This document shows, one piece after another, positions 10,443 through 21,240 of a stretch of DNA of 64,000 nt; position 1 is the stretch's first letter, and every line of letters starts with the position of its first letter. Position numbers and translations under genes: made by a program. The DNA lies in contig NW_018344272.1 of the NCBI RefSeq assembly GCF_002099425.1, positions 1,466,001-1,530,000 on the forward strand, given 5' to 3'. The notes beneath the pieces were generated by a model. It was not told where the DNA came from, searched no databases, and saw nothing but the letters and a program-made list of their open reading frames with translations. The stretch is from Phascolarctos cinereus. Lineage: Eukaryota; Chordata; Mammalia; Diprotodontia; Phascolarctidae.

Positions 10443-12035
10443 ACTTCACAGAATCATAGAATTTTATAGTTGGAAGCAACCCCAATGACCATCTATTTCA
10501 AACCGTAATAGAAAAAGAATCATCATAATATAAATGAGATGTCTTCATCTTGCTTTAGGACCTCAAGTGAGAGACAATCGATAACCTATTTAGGCAGCCC
10601 ATTCCATTATTGGACAGCTACAATTTTCAGTAAATTTTTCCTTACCTCAAGTCTAAATTTGTCTCTTTTTCACTTTCTACCCACAGTTCCTAGTTCTTTC
10701 CTTGGGACCAAAAACAAGTAGTCTAGTCCTTCTTTCAAAAAACAGCCCTTACAATACATGAAGGCAGATTCATGTTCCACTGAGTCTCTTTTTCATGAAG
10801 CTAAACATGCCCAGTTTCTTCAGCCACTCCTTGAATGGCCTGGATTCCAAATCCTTTATCTTTTTGGATATCCTACAAGTGCCATAGCTTATTAGTGTGT
10901 TTCCCAAACTGTGATGCCCAAAACTGAATTCAAAACTTCGTATGTGTTCTGACCTAAGCAGAAACAGAGAGATGATCATCTTTTTATTCCTACAAAAATT
11001 CTCTTCATTCATATTCTTATGCTCCCTTTAATGTAGCCCAAGATCACACTTGATTTTTTTAGTTGCTGCACTATGCTACCAACTTACCTTGAGCTTCAGT
11101 TCCCCTCCCCCTCGTCCCTAACTTTTCCTGTCACAATGCGACTTAACAATGTCTCCCCCATCTTGTATTAGTGAGAATGATTTCTTGAACCCAAGTGTAA
11201 GACTTTATATATCCAGTTAAGATCATTTTGGATCTCAACCATTGTGTTAGCTATCCTTCAGTCACCTGAAAATTGAGCAAGATTGCTTTCTATGTTTCTA
11301 TCTAAGCAATTTGTTAAACTATTTAACAGCAAAGAGCCAAGAACTCCTGAGGCACCCCACTGGAGCACTAATGTCAAGTTAACATAGAGCCATCACTGAC
11401 TATTCATGGAGTCCAGCTAGTCAGTTGCTTCTAAATCCATCATCTTGTATTGGAGTCTAAATCATATTTTTCCACAGGAACAATATGAGACATTTCATCA
11501 AATGCTTAGCTAAAATAATGATAATAATAGCACTTTCTATGTCTTGGGCACTGTGCAATGTGCGTTACAAGCCTTATCTCATTTGATCTTCACAACTCTG
11601 GGAGGCAGGTACTCTTATAAATTCCATCTTACTGATGAAAAAATTGAGGCAAACCAAGGTTAATTGACTTGTCCAGGGTGACAGCTAATAAGTGTCTGAT
11701 GTCAGATTTGAACTCAGGTCTTCCTGACTCCAGACCTAATCCTCTATCCACTACACCACCAAGCTGCCTTAATAAATTATATTTACAATTGTCCTTGACC
11801 TAACAGTTAAGTAAACTTGTCAGAAAAATATATAAATTTAGCCTAGCATGACCTGTTCTTGATAAAGTCGTATTGGCTCCTTGAAATCGTTGTTCATTTT
11901 TCTAGATACAGATGAATTATCTTTTTAATATGATAGTTCTGAGGGGTTTTTTTTCATTTCACTAGCCTATAGTTGGCAAATTCTTTTTGTCTTCCTTTTC
12001 CTGGAAAATTAAGACAAACTTGTCTTACCTCTCTC
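10443..12035 (-). mobile_element. L3/CR1 LINE, 3' part, antisense
   Basis: The 3' terminus is recognisable at 10443 (AGAATCATAGAATTTTATAG). It is followed by CR1/L3 landmarks in antisense order: TGAAGCTAAACATGCCCAG (10797), a TGATGCCCAAAACTGAATTC block (10912), TGTAGCCCAAGATCACACTTGA (11032), CCCCCATCTTGTATTAGTGA (11156), AGAGCCAAGAACTCCTGAGGCACCCCACTGG (11333) and AGCATGACCTGTTCTTGATAAA (11846). These blocks encode the C-terminal RT region of CR1-clade LINEs on the minus strand. The element is interrupted by an antisense CORE-SINE at 11514-11772. No intact frame remains. The 5' end is truncated near 12035. Confidence 0.8.
11514..11772 (-). repeat. CORE-SINE, antisense, nested in L3
   Basis: Near-complete copy: AATAATGATAATAATAG tail, TCTCATTTGATCTTCACAAC, a GATGAAAAAATTGAGGCAAA core, GACTTGTCCAGGGTGACAGC, and head CTCTATCCACTACACCACCA. 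L3 sequence resumes on the far side, so the SINE is younger than the L3. Confidence 0.8.
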
Positions 12036-13720
12036 ATAGGCTTGTTTGGAGGCTCAAAGGGAGATTCACATCATATCAATTATGCTTTATAGTTTTTAAT
12101 AGTATATCACTATATTTTGTTTTCTTTGTGAATTCCTGAATCCTTCCTCTTGTTACCAAGTGTTATTGCTTTAAAATGTTTAGTTTTATTGACTGAGGTG
12201 GAGCTTGATAAAGTGGAGGAATTGTTTAAATGACTTTAATCATGAAAGTCCTTTATTTATATAAGAGAGGCGGTGTACTGTTTACTTGGTGTGGTTTCCT
12301 GCATTGACGCTGATGAACATTTCATGCTAAAGGAGTTTCTGCAGTAGAAAGTTTTAGAATTCATGAATAGTAATTGAGCCCTTTAGTTCTGCTCTAAACT
12401 TAAAACCATTATTCTCCATTTAAAGCAGACAAATCATGTTGCTGTATAGAACACTGCTCTGTCACTTCAATTCTTTCCCTCCCACCTGCACCCCTACCCA
12501 CCACTCCATTCCCCTTTGGTAAGCTGGGTTGGAATATTAAGTGTTCTTTGCTTCTGCTTTTTTTTCCCCTGTATTGATGCATTTAGGCTCTGCTTGAAAT
12601 AGGCAAATAGCAGTTCTGTTGTTCCTAAAGAAAAGCTTGTAAGCTGTTTTGAATGTGGGAATAGTCTTTAGTTTGTGAAGGGGATGCACCACTTGTCAGG
12701 TTTCCAATCACTAGCAACCAGCTCCATGGAACTCTGCTTACTTGTACTGTAAGGAATAAACAATCAACTATGAAATATAATAAAAGTCATTTTCAGACTC
12801 CCCCTCCACCCTGAAACCAATCAGATTGGTATCATCCAGTCAGCTGTCCTGTAGATAGAATCTTGTTTGTCAGAAACTAATTTCAAATGTCATGTAAAAA
12901 CAAAAATGAATAGAACATTAACGTTGTTAAAGATTGCTTTTAATATTTAAAACTGGTTTTCAGCATGTGATGAAATGAAGCTCTGCTGGTACTTGGGGAA
13001 GGATGCAGTAAAACGCATCTGCTACTGCACTGAAAAGGACATTTCAGAGTACGGGCAATTGTTTCTTAGCATAATCTTTTCTGTTATGAAAGTTGCCCAG
13101 ATACACATTTCAAGTCTACCAATTTGTTATCTTTCCCCACCAGGAAAAAAGTTTATGTCCAGCTTAAAGAATTATTCAGTTATTTTTAGTTAAGTGAATA
13201 ATCTGGCTGGGGAGGGTTATAGGGTGAATTTTATGCACACAGAAGCCTAATTCCATAGTATGCTTTGTCTGTTATATACAATCTTCTCAGTTTTAGAACT
13301 GCATCAAAGACACCAATCTTGATGTGAGGTTCATGGGAGAAAATGCAGACTTTCATTGTTATTATATTTGATTATAGGAATAACAATTTTATATAATTTA
13401 GTGAGAATATACATAAAATTGTATCTTAATTTATTTTCAAATTTTTCTAAATGCTAAAATAAAAGTAATAGAATACCTGACACTGTCGATACTGTGTTTT
13501 CTCTGCTTAACTTTTTTTTCTCCACTATGTTATTTACCAGGGAAGGGGAAAAAAAATTAAAAGGTGATCTCTGGTGTGCTACTGTCAAGGACATATTGTA
13601 TTATGGAAATCTATATGGCTAATAATTCTAAGAAAATTTCTAGTGCTTAGCTTTCCTGCGTCTAATAGCATAAAATCCTATCTGTACTCAATTCAACATC
13701 ATGATAACACAATCAAACAA
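12036..13720. other. Repeat-poor stretch, candidate conserved non-coding
   Basis: About 1.7 kb with no recognisable interspersed repeat. The part from about 12180 to 12960 has balanced composition, few homopolymers and no long frame, a profile typical of conserved non-coding DNA. This is a guess from texture; conservation cannot be seen from one sequence. Confidence 0.35.
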
Positions 13721-13724
13721 ACAA

Positions 13725-13945
13725 ACAATGACCCAGGAGCCCTGGTTTCAAATCTTATCTTTGACTTTTACAAACTACGAGCTTAGACAAGCCTTTTAAT
13801 CTCTCAGGGTATCTGTTTCTTCATCTGGAAAATGAGGAAGATGCACTAAAGGGTATCCTGTACTTTGTACAGTGAAATGAACTAAGACTTTTGGGACACC
13901 TTGTAGATAATGTTTATGGTCCCTTCATGTCCTAGCACTTTGTGA
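13725..13945 (+). repeat. CORE-SINE (MAR1-like), sense, diverged
   Basis: GGAGCCCTGGTTTCAAATCTT head, CTTAGACAAGCCTTTTAATC, TTCTTCATCTGGAAAATGAGG core, and a GGTCCCTTCATGTCCTAGCACTT-type end. Confidence 0.6.
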
Positions 13946-14051
13946 CTCATCATTTGTACAACTGAGGTAAGAGTATAAGCAATACTTACATTACAATGTG
14001 ATGAGGGTCAAATGAAATAAATGATAAAGCACTTTCCAAAGTTTAAAGTTT

Positions 14052-14081
14052 TATATACATACATATATATATATATGTATA

Positions 14082-14145
<64 letters not shown>
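14052..14145. repeat. (TA)n microsatellite
   Basis: About 90 bases of TA repeats with two TATG interruptions; the last 50 or so are uninterrupted. It grew in a SINE 3' tail. Confidence 0.95.
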
Positions 14146-14148
<3 letters not shown>

Positions 14149-14149
14149 G

Positions 14150-14345
14150 ATATTACTACTACTACTACTGTTACTTTCTCATTTTTTAATGGAAATCAAA
14201 TAGTAAGTGTCCCAGTATTCTGTTCCATATATACTCACTTTTTCTACATGGGCTTCAGAATACACACTCTATAACTAACAAGTTTTTCCTAATTTAAAAC
14301 TTCTCTCCTAATGTTCATTCATTCTTCTGGCTCTCACTGAAACCT
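14150..14345 (+). mobile_element. L2 fragment (duplicate of 15060-15230)
   Basis: Unit 1 copy of the 5' start of the neighbouring L2, ending GGCTCTCACTGAAACC (L-T-E-T region at the beginning of the endonuclease domain). Confidence 0.5.
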
Positions 14346-14424
14346 TAACTGTATTTTAATAAAGCTTAAATGGAATAAATGATGAAGCACTTTCCAAAGT
14401 TTAAAGCTATATACATAATGCATG

Positions 14425-14990
14425 CTTGTTTGTCTTTCATCCTCAAAGAGGACCAATGGCATCACGAGGTGATGCCGTGACTCCCACATGAACTGGATTT
14501 AAGTGAGGCAGAGTTATGCAAAGTTATCAGCCCCACTCTCTTTTCTAAAGTTATCGAAGTCCAGTGGCAAGACAAAGGTCAAGACAACTGTCAATGGCTC
14601 GGGATGCTGTGGATGACCCCACTGTCTGTGATGTCTGACAAGTTTTAAGTTCTCCACAACACCTGCTTCATCTGCAGCTGCCTTCATGGTAGTTGGAACA
14701 AATTGTTCTTATCCACCCATTCCACTAGAGAACATCTTCACATAATTAGGGTAGACATCCCCCTACTTCACCAACAGATTTGATGCCCATCAATTACTCT
14801 CAACCTAGTTTAGTACATCTGCCATGACCATTTACCCAGGTGTGGCCACTGCACATGCTATAGCTTCTCAGAGTGACAAGTAGGAGTTGAGTTCCAGGTG
14901 GACACCAAAGGTAGATGAATAAGTCCTGAAAAAGCACTGGGCAAGTCTTCACATCAGAGGTGCCTGTCCTCCCTGAAAACCCCATATATC
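14425..14990 (+). repeat. Unclassified interspersed repeat, copy 1
   Basis: The first 120 or so bases are shared with the antisense repeat ending at 62244. Shared blocks include GTCCTCAAAAG-type start, GAGGACCA, GAGGTGATGCC, TGGATTTAA and GTGCAAAGT. It was inserted into unit 2 of the tandem duplication. It has no obvious inverted ends and no long frame. I do not recognise the family, though it has the look of a common marsupial repeat. Confidence 0.5.
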
Positions 14991-15000
14991 CCACTACGTG

Positions 15001-15062
15001 TTGTTATTATTACTACTGCTGCTGCTGCTGCTGCTACTACTACCATAAGTACTACTACTATA
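15001..15062. repeat. (TGC)n/(TAC)n trinucleotide repeat
   Basis: Mixed TAT/TAC/TGC triplets including six or so successive TGC, from a SINE tail. Confidence 0.85.
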
Positions 15063-15991
15063 ATTCTCATCTTTTATGGAAATCAGATAGTAAGAGTCCC
15101 AATATTCTGCTCCATATACTCACCCTTTCTACCATACCCTTTGGAATTTACACTATAATTAATAAGCTTTCAGTCTTTTCAGACCTTTCCCACTAATGCT
15201 CCTTCCTTCTTCTGGCTCTCACTGAGACCTGGATCCCTTAGATGGGATTGCATCTTTGGTACTCTTTTCGAGTTTTGGTTGTGCCTTCTCTCACACTCTG
15301 AGAATCATTGGTCCCTAGGAGGAGTCAGAATATTCCTTGCTTTTGCTACTACTAGATTCTCTTTCTATCGTCATCGCTAATCAACAACTCTTCTTTTGAC
15401 AGTTGCTCTAGCCAAATTTGTCACCCAGCATACATACTGGGGGCTATTATCTATTGATCACTAGAATATTCCCCTTTTCTCAATGAGTTCATTGCCTCAT
15501 GGTCTGCCTCTCTATCTTAACTCATGCACTCATATTAGGAGACTTAAACATACATGATGCTCCTTCAAATACCTAACTTTTCAGTCCCTTAATTTATTCA
15601 ACACCTGTGACCTATGTACTTGACCTTATCTACACATCAAAAATTCTCATATTAATCACAAATATTCTATTTCCACAGTCAAGATCTTTGAAATTCCTTT
15701 GCTTGATTACAACCTTCCATCATTTATCTCTATTTGTACCTTACTCCTATTCATCATCCCCTCTGCAACATCTCTACTTTTCTCAGCACTGTCAGGACAT
15801 TATCTCTACTCTGACTACCTAGTGAACTACTTCATACCAGTTCAATCCAATTCTATACTTGTAATTGAATTCCTTTTTCCCATGCCTATCACTGCTATAT
15901 GTTGCAAAACCCCAAACTTGGATCCACCCATTTTGCTCTGGAGGAAGTCAAACTAGCATGCTGACTGGGCCCCCTACAAATTTATGGCGCC
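15060..15991 (+). mobile_element. L2 LINE, endonuclease part, sense
   Basis: A collinear translation in broken frames gives landmarks of an L2-clade apurinic-type endonuclease: A-L-T-E-T-W-like (15200-15230) and L-G-D-L-N-I-H (TTAGGAGACTTAAACATACATG, 15535), matching the L-G-D-F-N-I-H catalytic motif. L2 sequence resumes beyond the MITE at 16481. Old and heavily mutated. Confidence 0.7.
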
Positions 15992-15993
15992 TA

Positions 15994-16478
15994 CCATATT
16001 TCACCACATAATCATCAAAGATTTTATGCCATTTTGGGGGGTAAAAAAGTAGGATGAGACCATTATGTGAAACTTTGAAAATTGTGCTGTTATTATCTAA
16101 AAACCATTTATTAAACTGTCTTTGGTGCAAGATTAGAATGCACCAAATATTCATGAATATACATTAAATTGGGAAGATGCAAGTCTTACCACATCACTTA
16201 TTCAGGGCAGCTTTGCCTACCTGAATGACAATACCTTTAGTGCTGCGGTGCTCTTAACAAACCACACAAGTTAGCTTTCAGAAGTGCCTTCTCCACACAA
16301 CACGTGAGAGATAAATGCCATGGTGAATACATTGCTTCTCTGTTTATCTTTTAAACAATGTGACAAACAGAATTATACTACAATTATGCGAGGAAAGATT
16401 ATAAACCAATTTTTTGACTAAAAAAACCCCAACAGGGTGTGACAATTATGTGGTGGTGACGATTATGGTTGAATACGG
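15994..16478. mobile_element. DNA MITE with inverted ends, TA target (mariner/pogo-like)
   Basis: The left end CCATATTTCACCACATAATC and the reverse complement of the right end (CCGTATTCAACCATAATCGTC) form terminal inverted repeats. A TA dinucleotide flanks both sides (15992-15993 and 16479-16480). Target TA duplication is the hallmark of the Tc1/mariner/pogo superfamily. The 485-base interior has no transposase frame, so it is non-autonomous. L2 sequence flanks it on both sides, so it inserted into an existing L2. Confidence 0.8.
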
Positions 16479-16480
16479 TA

Positions 16481-17107
16481 ATCTAAACTTTGTCCTCATT
16501 GCAGCAAGGCTGCTCCCCACCACAGCAACTGCAAACCTACTCTTTGCTTCTCAAGTTTTCCACAGCAGCCCTCCTTCATTCCTTCATCTGAAGTCCTCAT
16601 TTTATACTCCACCCAAAAATTGAGACTATTTTCCAAGAGCTCTTTCTTCTCTCTCCTCTTCTATCTGTTCCTCCTTTTTTTCCACAATCCCTTCAAATCA
16701 CCCTGCACTATTTTTTCTTTTACTTCTTTCTGATGAAGAAGTGACCCTTTTCCTCACCAAGGTCAACCATTTTACATGCATTTCTCCTCCCAACATCTCC
16801 CATTTCCTCCAGCAAATTGCCCCCATTATGATCACTTTATTTTTAATTTTTGGTCTACTACTAGTTCTCTGATGCTTGAAAACAGACTTAAGTTTCTCCC
16901 TTTTTAAAAAAATAAAAAACCCTCCTAGATCCTACCATCACTGCTAGTTAACATCCTGATCTCTTTTCTTTCTTTTATTCCTTGAAAAAGAAATTTGCTT
17001 TTGATGCTTCCACTTCTGCTCTCACTCTCTTCTAAATCCTCTGCAATCCAGTCTTAGACCTCAGCCCTCAACTGAATCCACTCTGCTCAAAATTACTAAT
17101 GCAACAT
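16481..17107 (+). mobile_element. L2 LINE continued, linker and RT start, sense
   Basis: Continues the L2 interrupted by the MITE. TTTCTGATGAAGAAGTGACCC and CTCACCAAGGTCAACC (16727-16770) match the region before RT, and AAAAAACCCTCCTAGATCC (16913) encodes K-P-S-L-D-P near the RT start. It ends at a CORE-SINE (17108). Confidence 0.65.
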
Positions 17108-17300
17108 TGTGTAATGGATAGAATGTTGAGACTTGGAAGCAGGAAGATCTTATTTTGACTCCTGCTTCAGCAACTTACTGTGTTATCTAGGCAAGTTGTT
17201 TAAACTCTAGTTTTCTTGTCAGTAAAGTGTTGGGTTTAGGCTCACAGATATTTGAGATCCTGTCCTCTTCTAAATCTATGATCCTATAATCTATTGGAAG
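17108..17300 (+). repeat. CORE-SINE (MAR1-like), sense
   Basis: Head TGTGTAATGGATAGAATG, CTTGGAAGCAGGAAGATC, TGTTATCTAGGCAAGTTG, and the ending TCTAAATCTATGATCCTAT typical of this subfamily. Confidence 0.7.
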
Positions 17301-17304
17301 TGTT

Positions 17305-17425
17305 GCTGCCATTTTGTGGACAAGGAAGTTGAAGCTATGTAAGTTCAATGTGGCTACTCAATGTTGGAACCAGAAATAGAAGCCAGGTCTTCTGACTCTA
17401 AATCCAGAACTTGGAACTCAAAAAA
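17305..17425 (-). repeat. CORE-SINE fragment, antisense
   Basis: Antisense core and head (TGGACAAGGAAGTTGAAGC, AGGTCTTCTGACTCTAAATC). Placed head-to-head with the preceding sense SINE. Confidence 0.6.
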
Positions 17426-17429
17426 AAAA

Positions 17430-20400
17430 TCTCAAACTGTTTTACTTTTCAGACTGGAATTCTGGTTCTAGCTGCATGTACACTTGTTGTATATCTCATG
17501 TAACATTTGAAGTGTTGCAGAAACAGCAGTCCATCCCAACTCTTACTGTGTTCCTTGTATTTAAAGGAAGGTTCAGAAGTCAATCAAAGGGTTATTTCTT
17601 CATTGGTTTATGACAAAACAGTAATAGAGTAATTGGGGATGTTTTCTACTTAGGCTCCAGATGCTTCCATTTCATATAATTAGCCACTCCCAGAAGCAAA
17701 CTCACCAAATGCACACGATCCCATGACTGATCCTACATTTGCCAGTTCCCCATTGCACAATTAATGACCCAAGGAGTATATTTTATAGTGGCCCACTCAA
17801 GCCACTAGATCAATGTCCCATCAAGTCTCACTGATATATGCACAGAAAGGCTCCACTAACATACAAGTGGTAAGTAGGTAGGCAGGCTTAAAAAAGTTCC
17901 TTTTTGCCTAGCTTCAAAGTTTATACTAAGGGATAAAATGCAATATTACTCTGAATTACAGAAAAAATATAGAAAAAAAAATCTATGACTTGCTCACACC
18001 CCTTGTCTAAGAAATTTCTTCATTCAGTCTTGACTGAGCACATTTATAAAACTCAAACAAGCAGTATTATGTGCTTACTCATCTTATTTTACATAAGGAA
18101 ACAATGGAAAAGACATAAATCAAGCCCATTCTTACCCAACATTTGCTTCCTGCAATGCTTTCTGACTTCATTCCATCATTGAAAGGGATTAAGAATGAGG
18201 AATTTTTGTGTTATGATTTCCAACCCTGAATGTATCTCAGACTTTAAACAAAGATAGCTGTGAAGAAACATCCATCTCTTCGCATTTAAGTCATTGCTCT
18301 TCTATGTTTCATGATAGCTGGCCATACCTCTGGAAGTCATTTTGTCAATGACATTCTTCATAATGCTGTTTACATTTCTTCTCCAAGTCTGGATCTCAGC
18401 CTTTCTGTCTGTTACTCCAAATTGCTAGAGGTAGGGATTTAGTCCACACCACCAGTGCATCAAGAAATCTAATCACTGAAACTTGTTATGGTTTGCCATT
18501 ATGACAAATTGCTTCTCTTCCATGGAGAACTTAAGAATCTGATTCCTCAAGTCAGCAGCCATTTGTTCTCATAGAAGTCAGCTGCCCTGCCTTCCTCCCA
18601 TATCTACCAAATGCCCTTCCTGCATGACAATTCAGGAAAACTTCAAATCTTAAGGGAAACTAGTCAAAAAGAGAGCTTACACTCACTTCATTATGCTCAC
18701 GTTCCAGTTTGTCATCTTGCAGAACTCTGTCATAAGCAGTCCCAAACTATTACAGTCCTGGTCCTAAAGGATGTAAGAATTTGGGGGACATAAGAAGATA
18801 TGGCATAAGCGTTGGAGAGAAGATGACCCTGCAAATGCTATCAGCCTCATTTTGAAAGAGAAAGTAAAAATAAAAACACTGAGACCACTATACTATGCCT
18901 TAAGCTACAGAGTTGAAATGGTTATTGGGTCCCTAGGATTTCTTTTGTTTCTCTTTGGAGAAATTTAAATCCGGGAACTCTGAATAATTTATCAGTGGTG
19001 GCTTCAGATTCTTTACTAAAACCAAAGCAGATCAGTTATTTGGAAAACAGCAGATACTGTAAAATACCGACACATATGCAGTTTCACTACTAGTCATTAT
19101 AGTCCATGGTATCCTCATCAATTATCTTATTGTAATACATAAAACCGTGTGTCCACCCCACATAGTGATTACAATATTAAGAAAAAAATATTTTCACAAA
19201 GTACCAAAAAGCATCTTTTAATAAACAAGATATCAGGAACTTCATGAAGAAGAAATCCTGACTAGAGTAAAAAATAGAGCCTTTCCATCCATTCACACAC
19301 TCTTCATATAATTACATATGAAAACATGCCTTTTATCCATATTAAGCTATAGTACCTGTAGATTCAAAGTAGGTAGAATGTGATTTTGAAAGAAATCTAC
19401 TGAATTCACATATTTTGCAGTAATTGAGAAGTTAGACCAAGTTATTTCCAAAAATTACTTAAAATGCAAACCCTCGCCTGCCTTACAATCAATTTTTCAA
19501 AGAAGTATGACTAGTAGTTTAGAATTTCAAGATTGTAATTCGAATGAATATTAATGCAAAGTATGTGGAGCACAGAGGTAACTGACCCTAGACCTCACAT
19601 CGTGTATAAAGTAGCTGCTTAGCTAGGAAAACCAATTTTTCACTTTTTTTGTCAGAAAGCTGAGACACTCCTGTATAGGCTAGGTTTTGTTCCTTTTAGA
19701 GGTCAAATCAGTGTCTGCTTGAAAAATCCATGATCCAGAAAAGGTAATTTTTAATGAATATTTATGAGAGATGTCCTTTCTTATCAGAGCTGTGCAAGTT
19801 TTCTGAAGCTTGCCAGTAAGTGTGATTTTTAGCAAAAAACCTGTGAGTCAGAATGTGGAAAGTGGTCTTGATATACTCTCATCTGACTCATTCCAGTTTC
19901 TTCTGTTATGCCATCACCATTGCATATAAAACAACATTGTTAAACACTGCTAACATCATCCTTAGTGCAGCATTCTTTCTATTGACTTTGAGAATTTAAA
20001 CCCAGGAAAAGACAATACTTAAGTGGCATTATTCTATTTTGCATGATTCTATTTCAGTATTTTTCATTTTGAAAGCATTTGTTCCCACAAAAGCCACAAT
20101 GACTTTGACCCAGTAATTGTAGAAGTCCACAGTTCTATTCTCTGGAGTATGGGAGGGGATATCTCATATTCAATACATATAAATATTAAATGTAGAATAG
20201 TATGAAAGTTTTTCTAATAAAAGTATTATGTTTTCTAGTAGCTCAAACTATCTCTTATCATCATTAAAAGCCAGATGTTAGGGATCTAGGAGAGGATACA
20301 CTTAATTAAATTTTTATTAACATCTCTAAAGAGATTTTTAACATTTAATTTGCCAAGTGTAAAACAATAGACTTTAATTAAAATGTAAAATATAAGACTT

Positions 20401-20900
20401 TTTATTTTTCAATATCTAGTTTTTGTGTATTTTGTTTATGGAATATTTAGGCCAAAAATTCCTAGAAATAAAAGACTGTAGTTTGAATCTTTGCATTCTG
20501 GTAACTCAGTTATTTATTTATTGTCATTTTGTAATTGCAGTAAAATGTCTTTGTTGAATGGAGATTGATTAAATGAAGGCCTTTATATCAAAATTGCCAT
20601 TTATAGCTTTTTTACCCTCAAGGTGGTATGTAATAGACACCCATTATCATAATATTATTCTTCGTATGCTTGCATTGAGTTGTCAATAAGGGAACACTAT
20701 TTGGCATAACAACTTTTATAGTGTATCGTGGTGAAATGGAAACTTGTATCTTGGATAATCAAGAACTTTCTTAGTAAAGATTTTGGAGAAAGAACTTATG
20801 ATGTAGGTAAAGAACTTATACAACTGAATACCTTTAAGGGCCTACATAAAATATTACTTATCAACATGCAGGGCATAAGGAATTAACATTCCTCTTTAGA
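17430..20900. other. Repeat-poor stretch
   Basis: About 3.5 kb in which I recognise no LINE, SINE, LTR or DNA element. Short frames (17985-18182, 18611-18793) have no domain. A splice-flanked open segment on the minus strand at 18687-18763 is noted in the findings. The stretch may hold conserved non-coding sequence or very old repeats. Confidence 0.4.
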
Positions 20901-20904
20901 GTGC

Positions 20905-21240
20905 ATTCCAGACTTCTTCTACGATGCCTTAGCTCTTTATCCTGAACCTTCATTCCAGTCCTGGAATTCATACCTTAGATCTTCTGCACTTGCTAGCCTC
21001 CCCTTTTAATTGATGGCTCTGCTCAGAATCTCCATTTATTCCAGTTAAGCAGAGGGCCCAGGTCAGACTACCTGTCTGCTCCCCACCCCGCCCTTTTTTT
21101 TTTCTTGAGTTGTCTTCCCTCATTAGAATGTAAGCTCCTGGAAAGCAAAGGCTATTTTTCTAATTGTATTTGTATTAGTAGTGCTTAGAACAGTGCCTGG
21201 CACATAGTAAAAACTTAACAAATGCTTATTGACTGTGTGG
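20905..21240 (+). mobile_element. L2 LINE 3' end, sense
   Basis: The last 130 bases are diagnostic: TTGTCTTCCCTCATTAGAATGTAAGCTCC, then TTAGAACAGTGCCTGGCACATAGTA and CTTAACAAATGCTTATTGACTG. The upstream part to about 20905 is less certain. Confidence 0.65.

Larger units (their letters stand above)
14010..15235 (+). repeat. Local tandem duplication (two units)
   Basis: Unit 1 (14010-14345) and unit 2 (14365-15235) share, in the same order, a SINE tail (AATAAATGATAAAGCACTTTCCAAAG / AATAAATGATGAAGCACTTTCCAAAG), an (ATTACTACT)n-type run, a TGGAAATCAAATAGTAAG / TGGAAATCAGATAGTAAG block, and the L2 start TTCTTCTGGCTCTCACTGA. Unit 1 has an expanded TA tract in the tail. Unit 2 has an unclassified repeat of about 560 bases inserted at nearly the same point. 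Hence one duplication followed by separate changes. Confidence 0.7.

Noticed and set aside
15001-15062. Cysteine/tyrosine-rich peptide in 14960-15196
   Set aside because: It is the (TGC)n/(TAC)n repeat, not a cysteine-rich protein.
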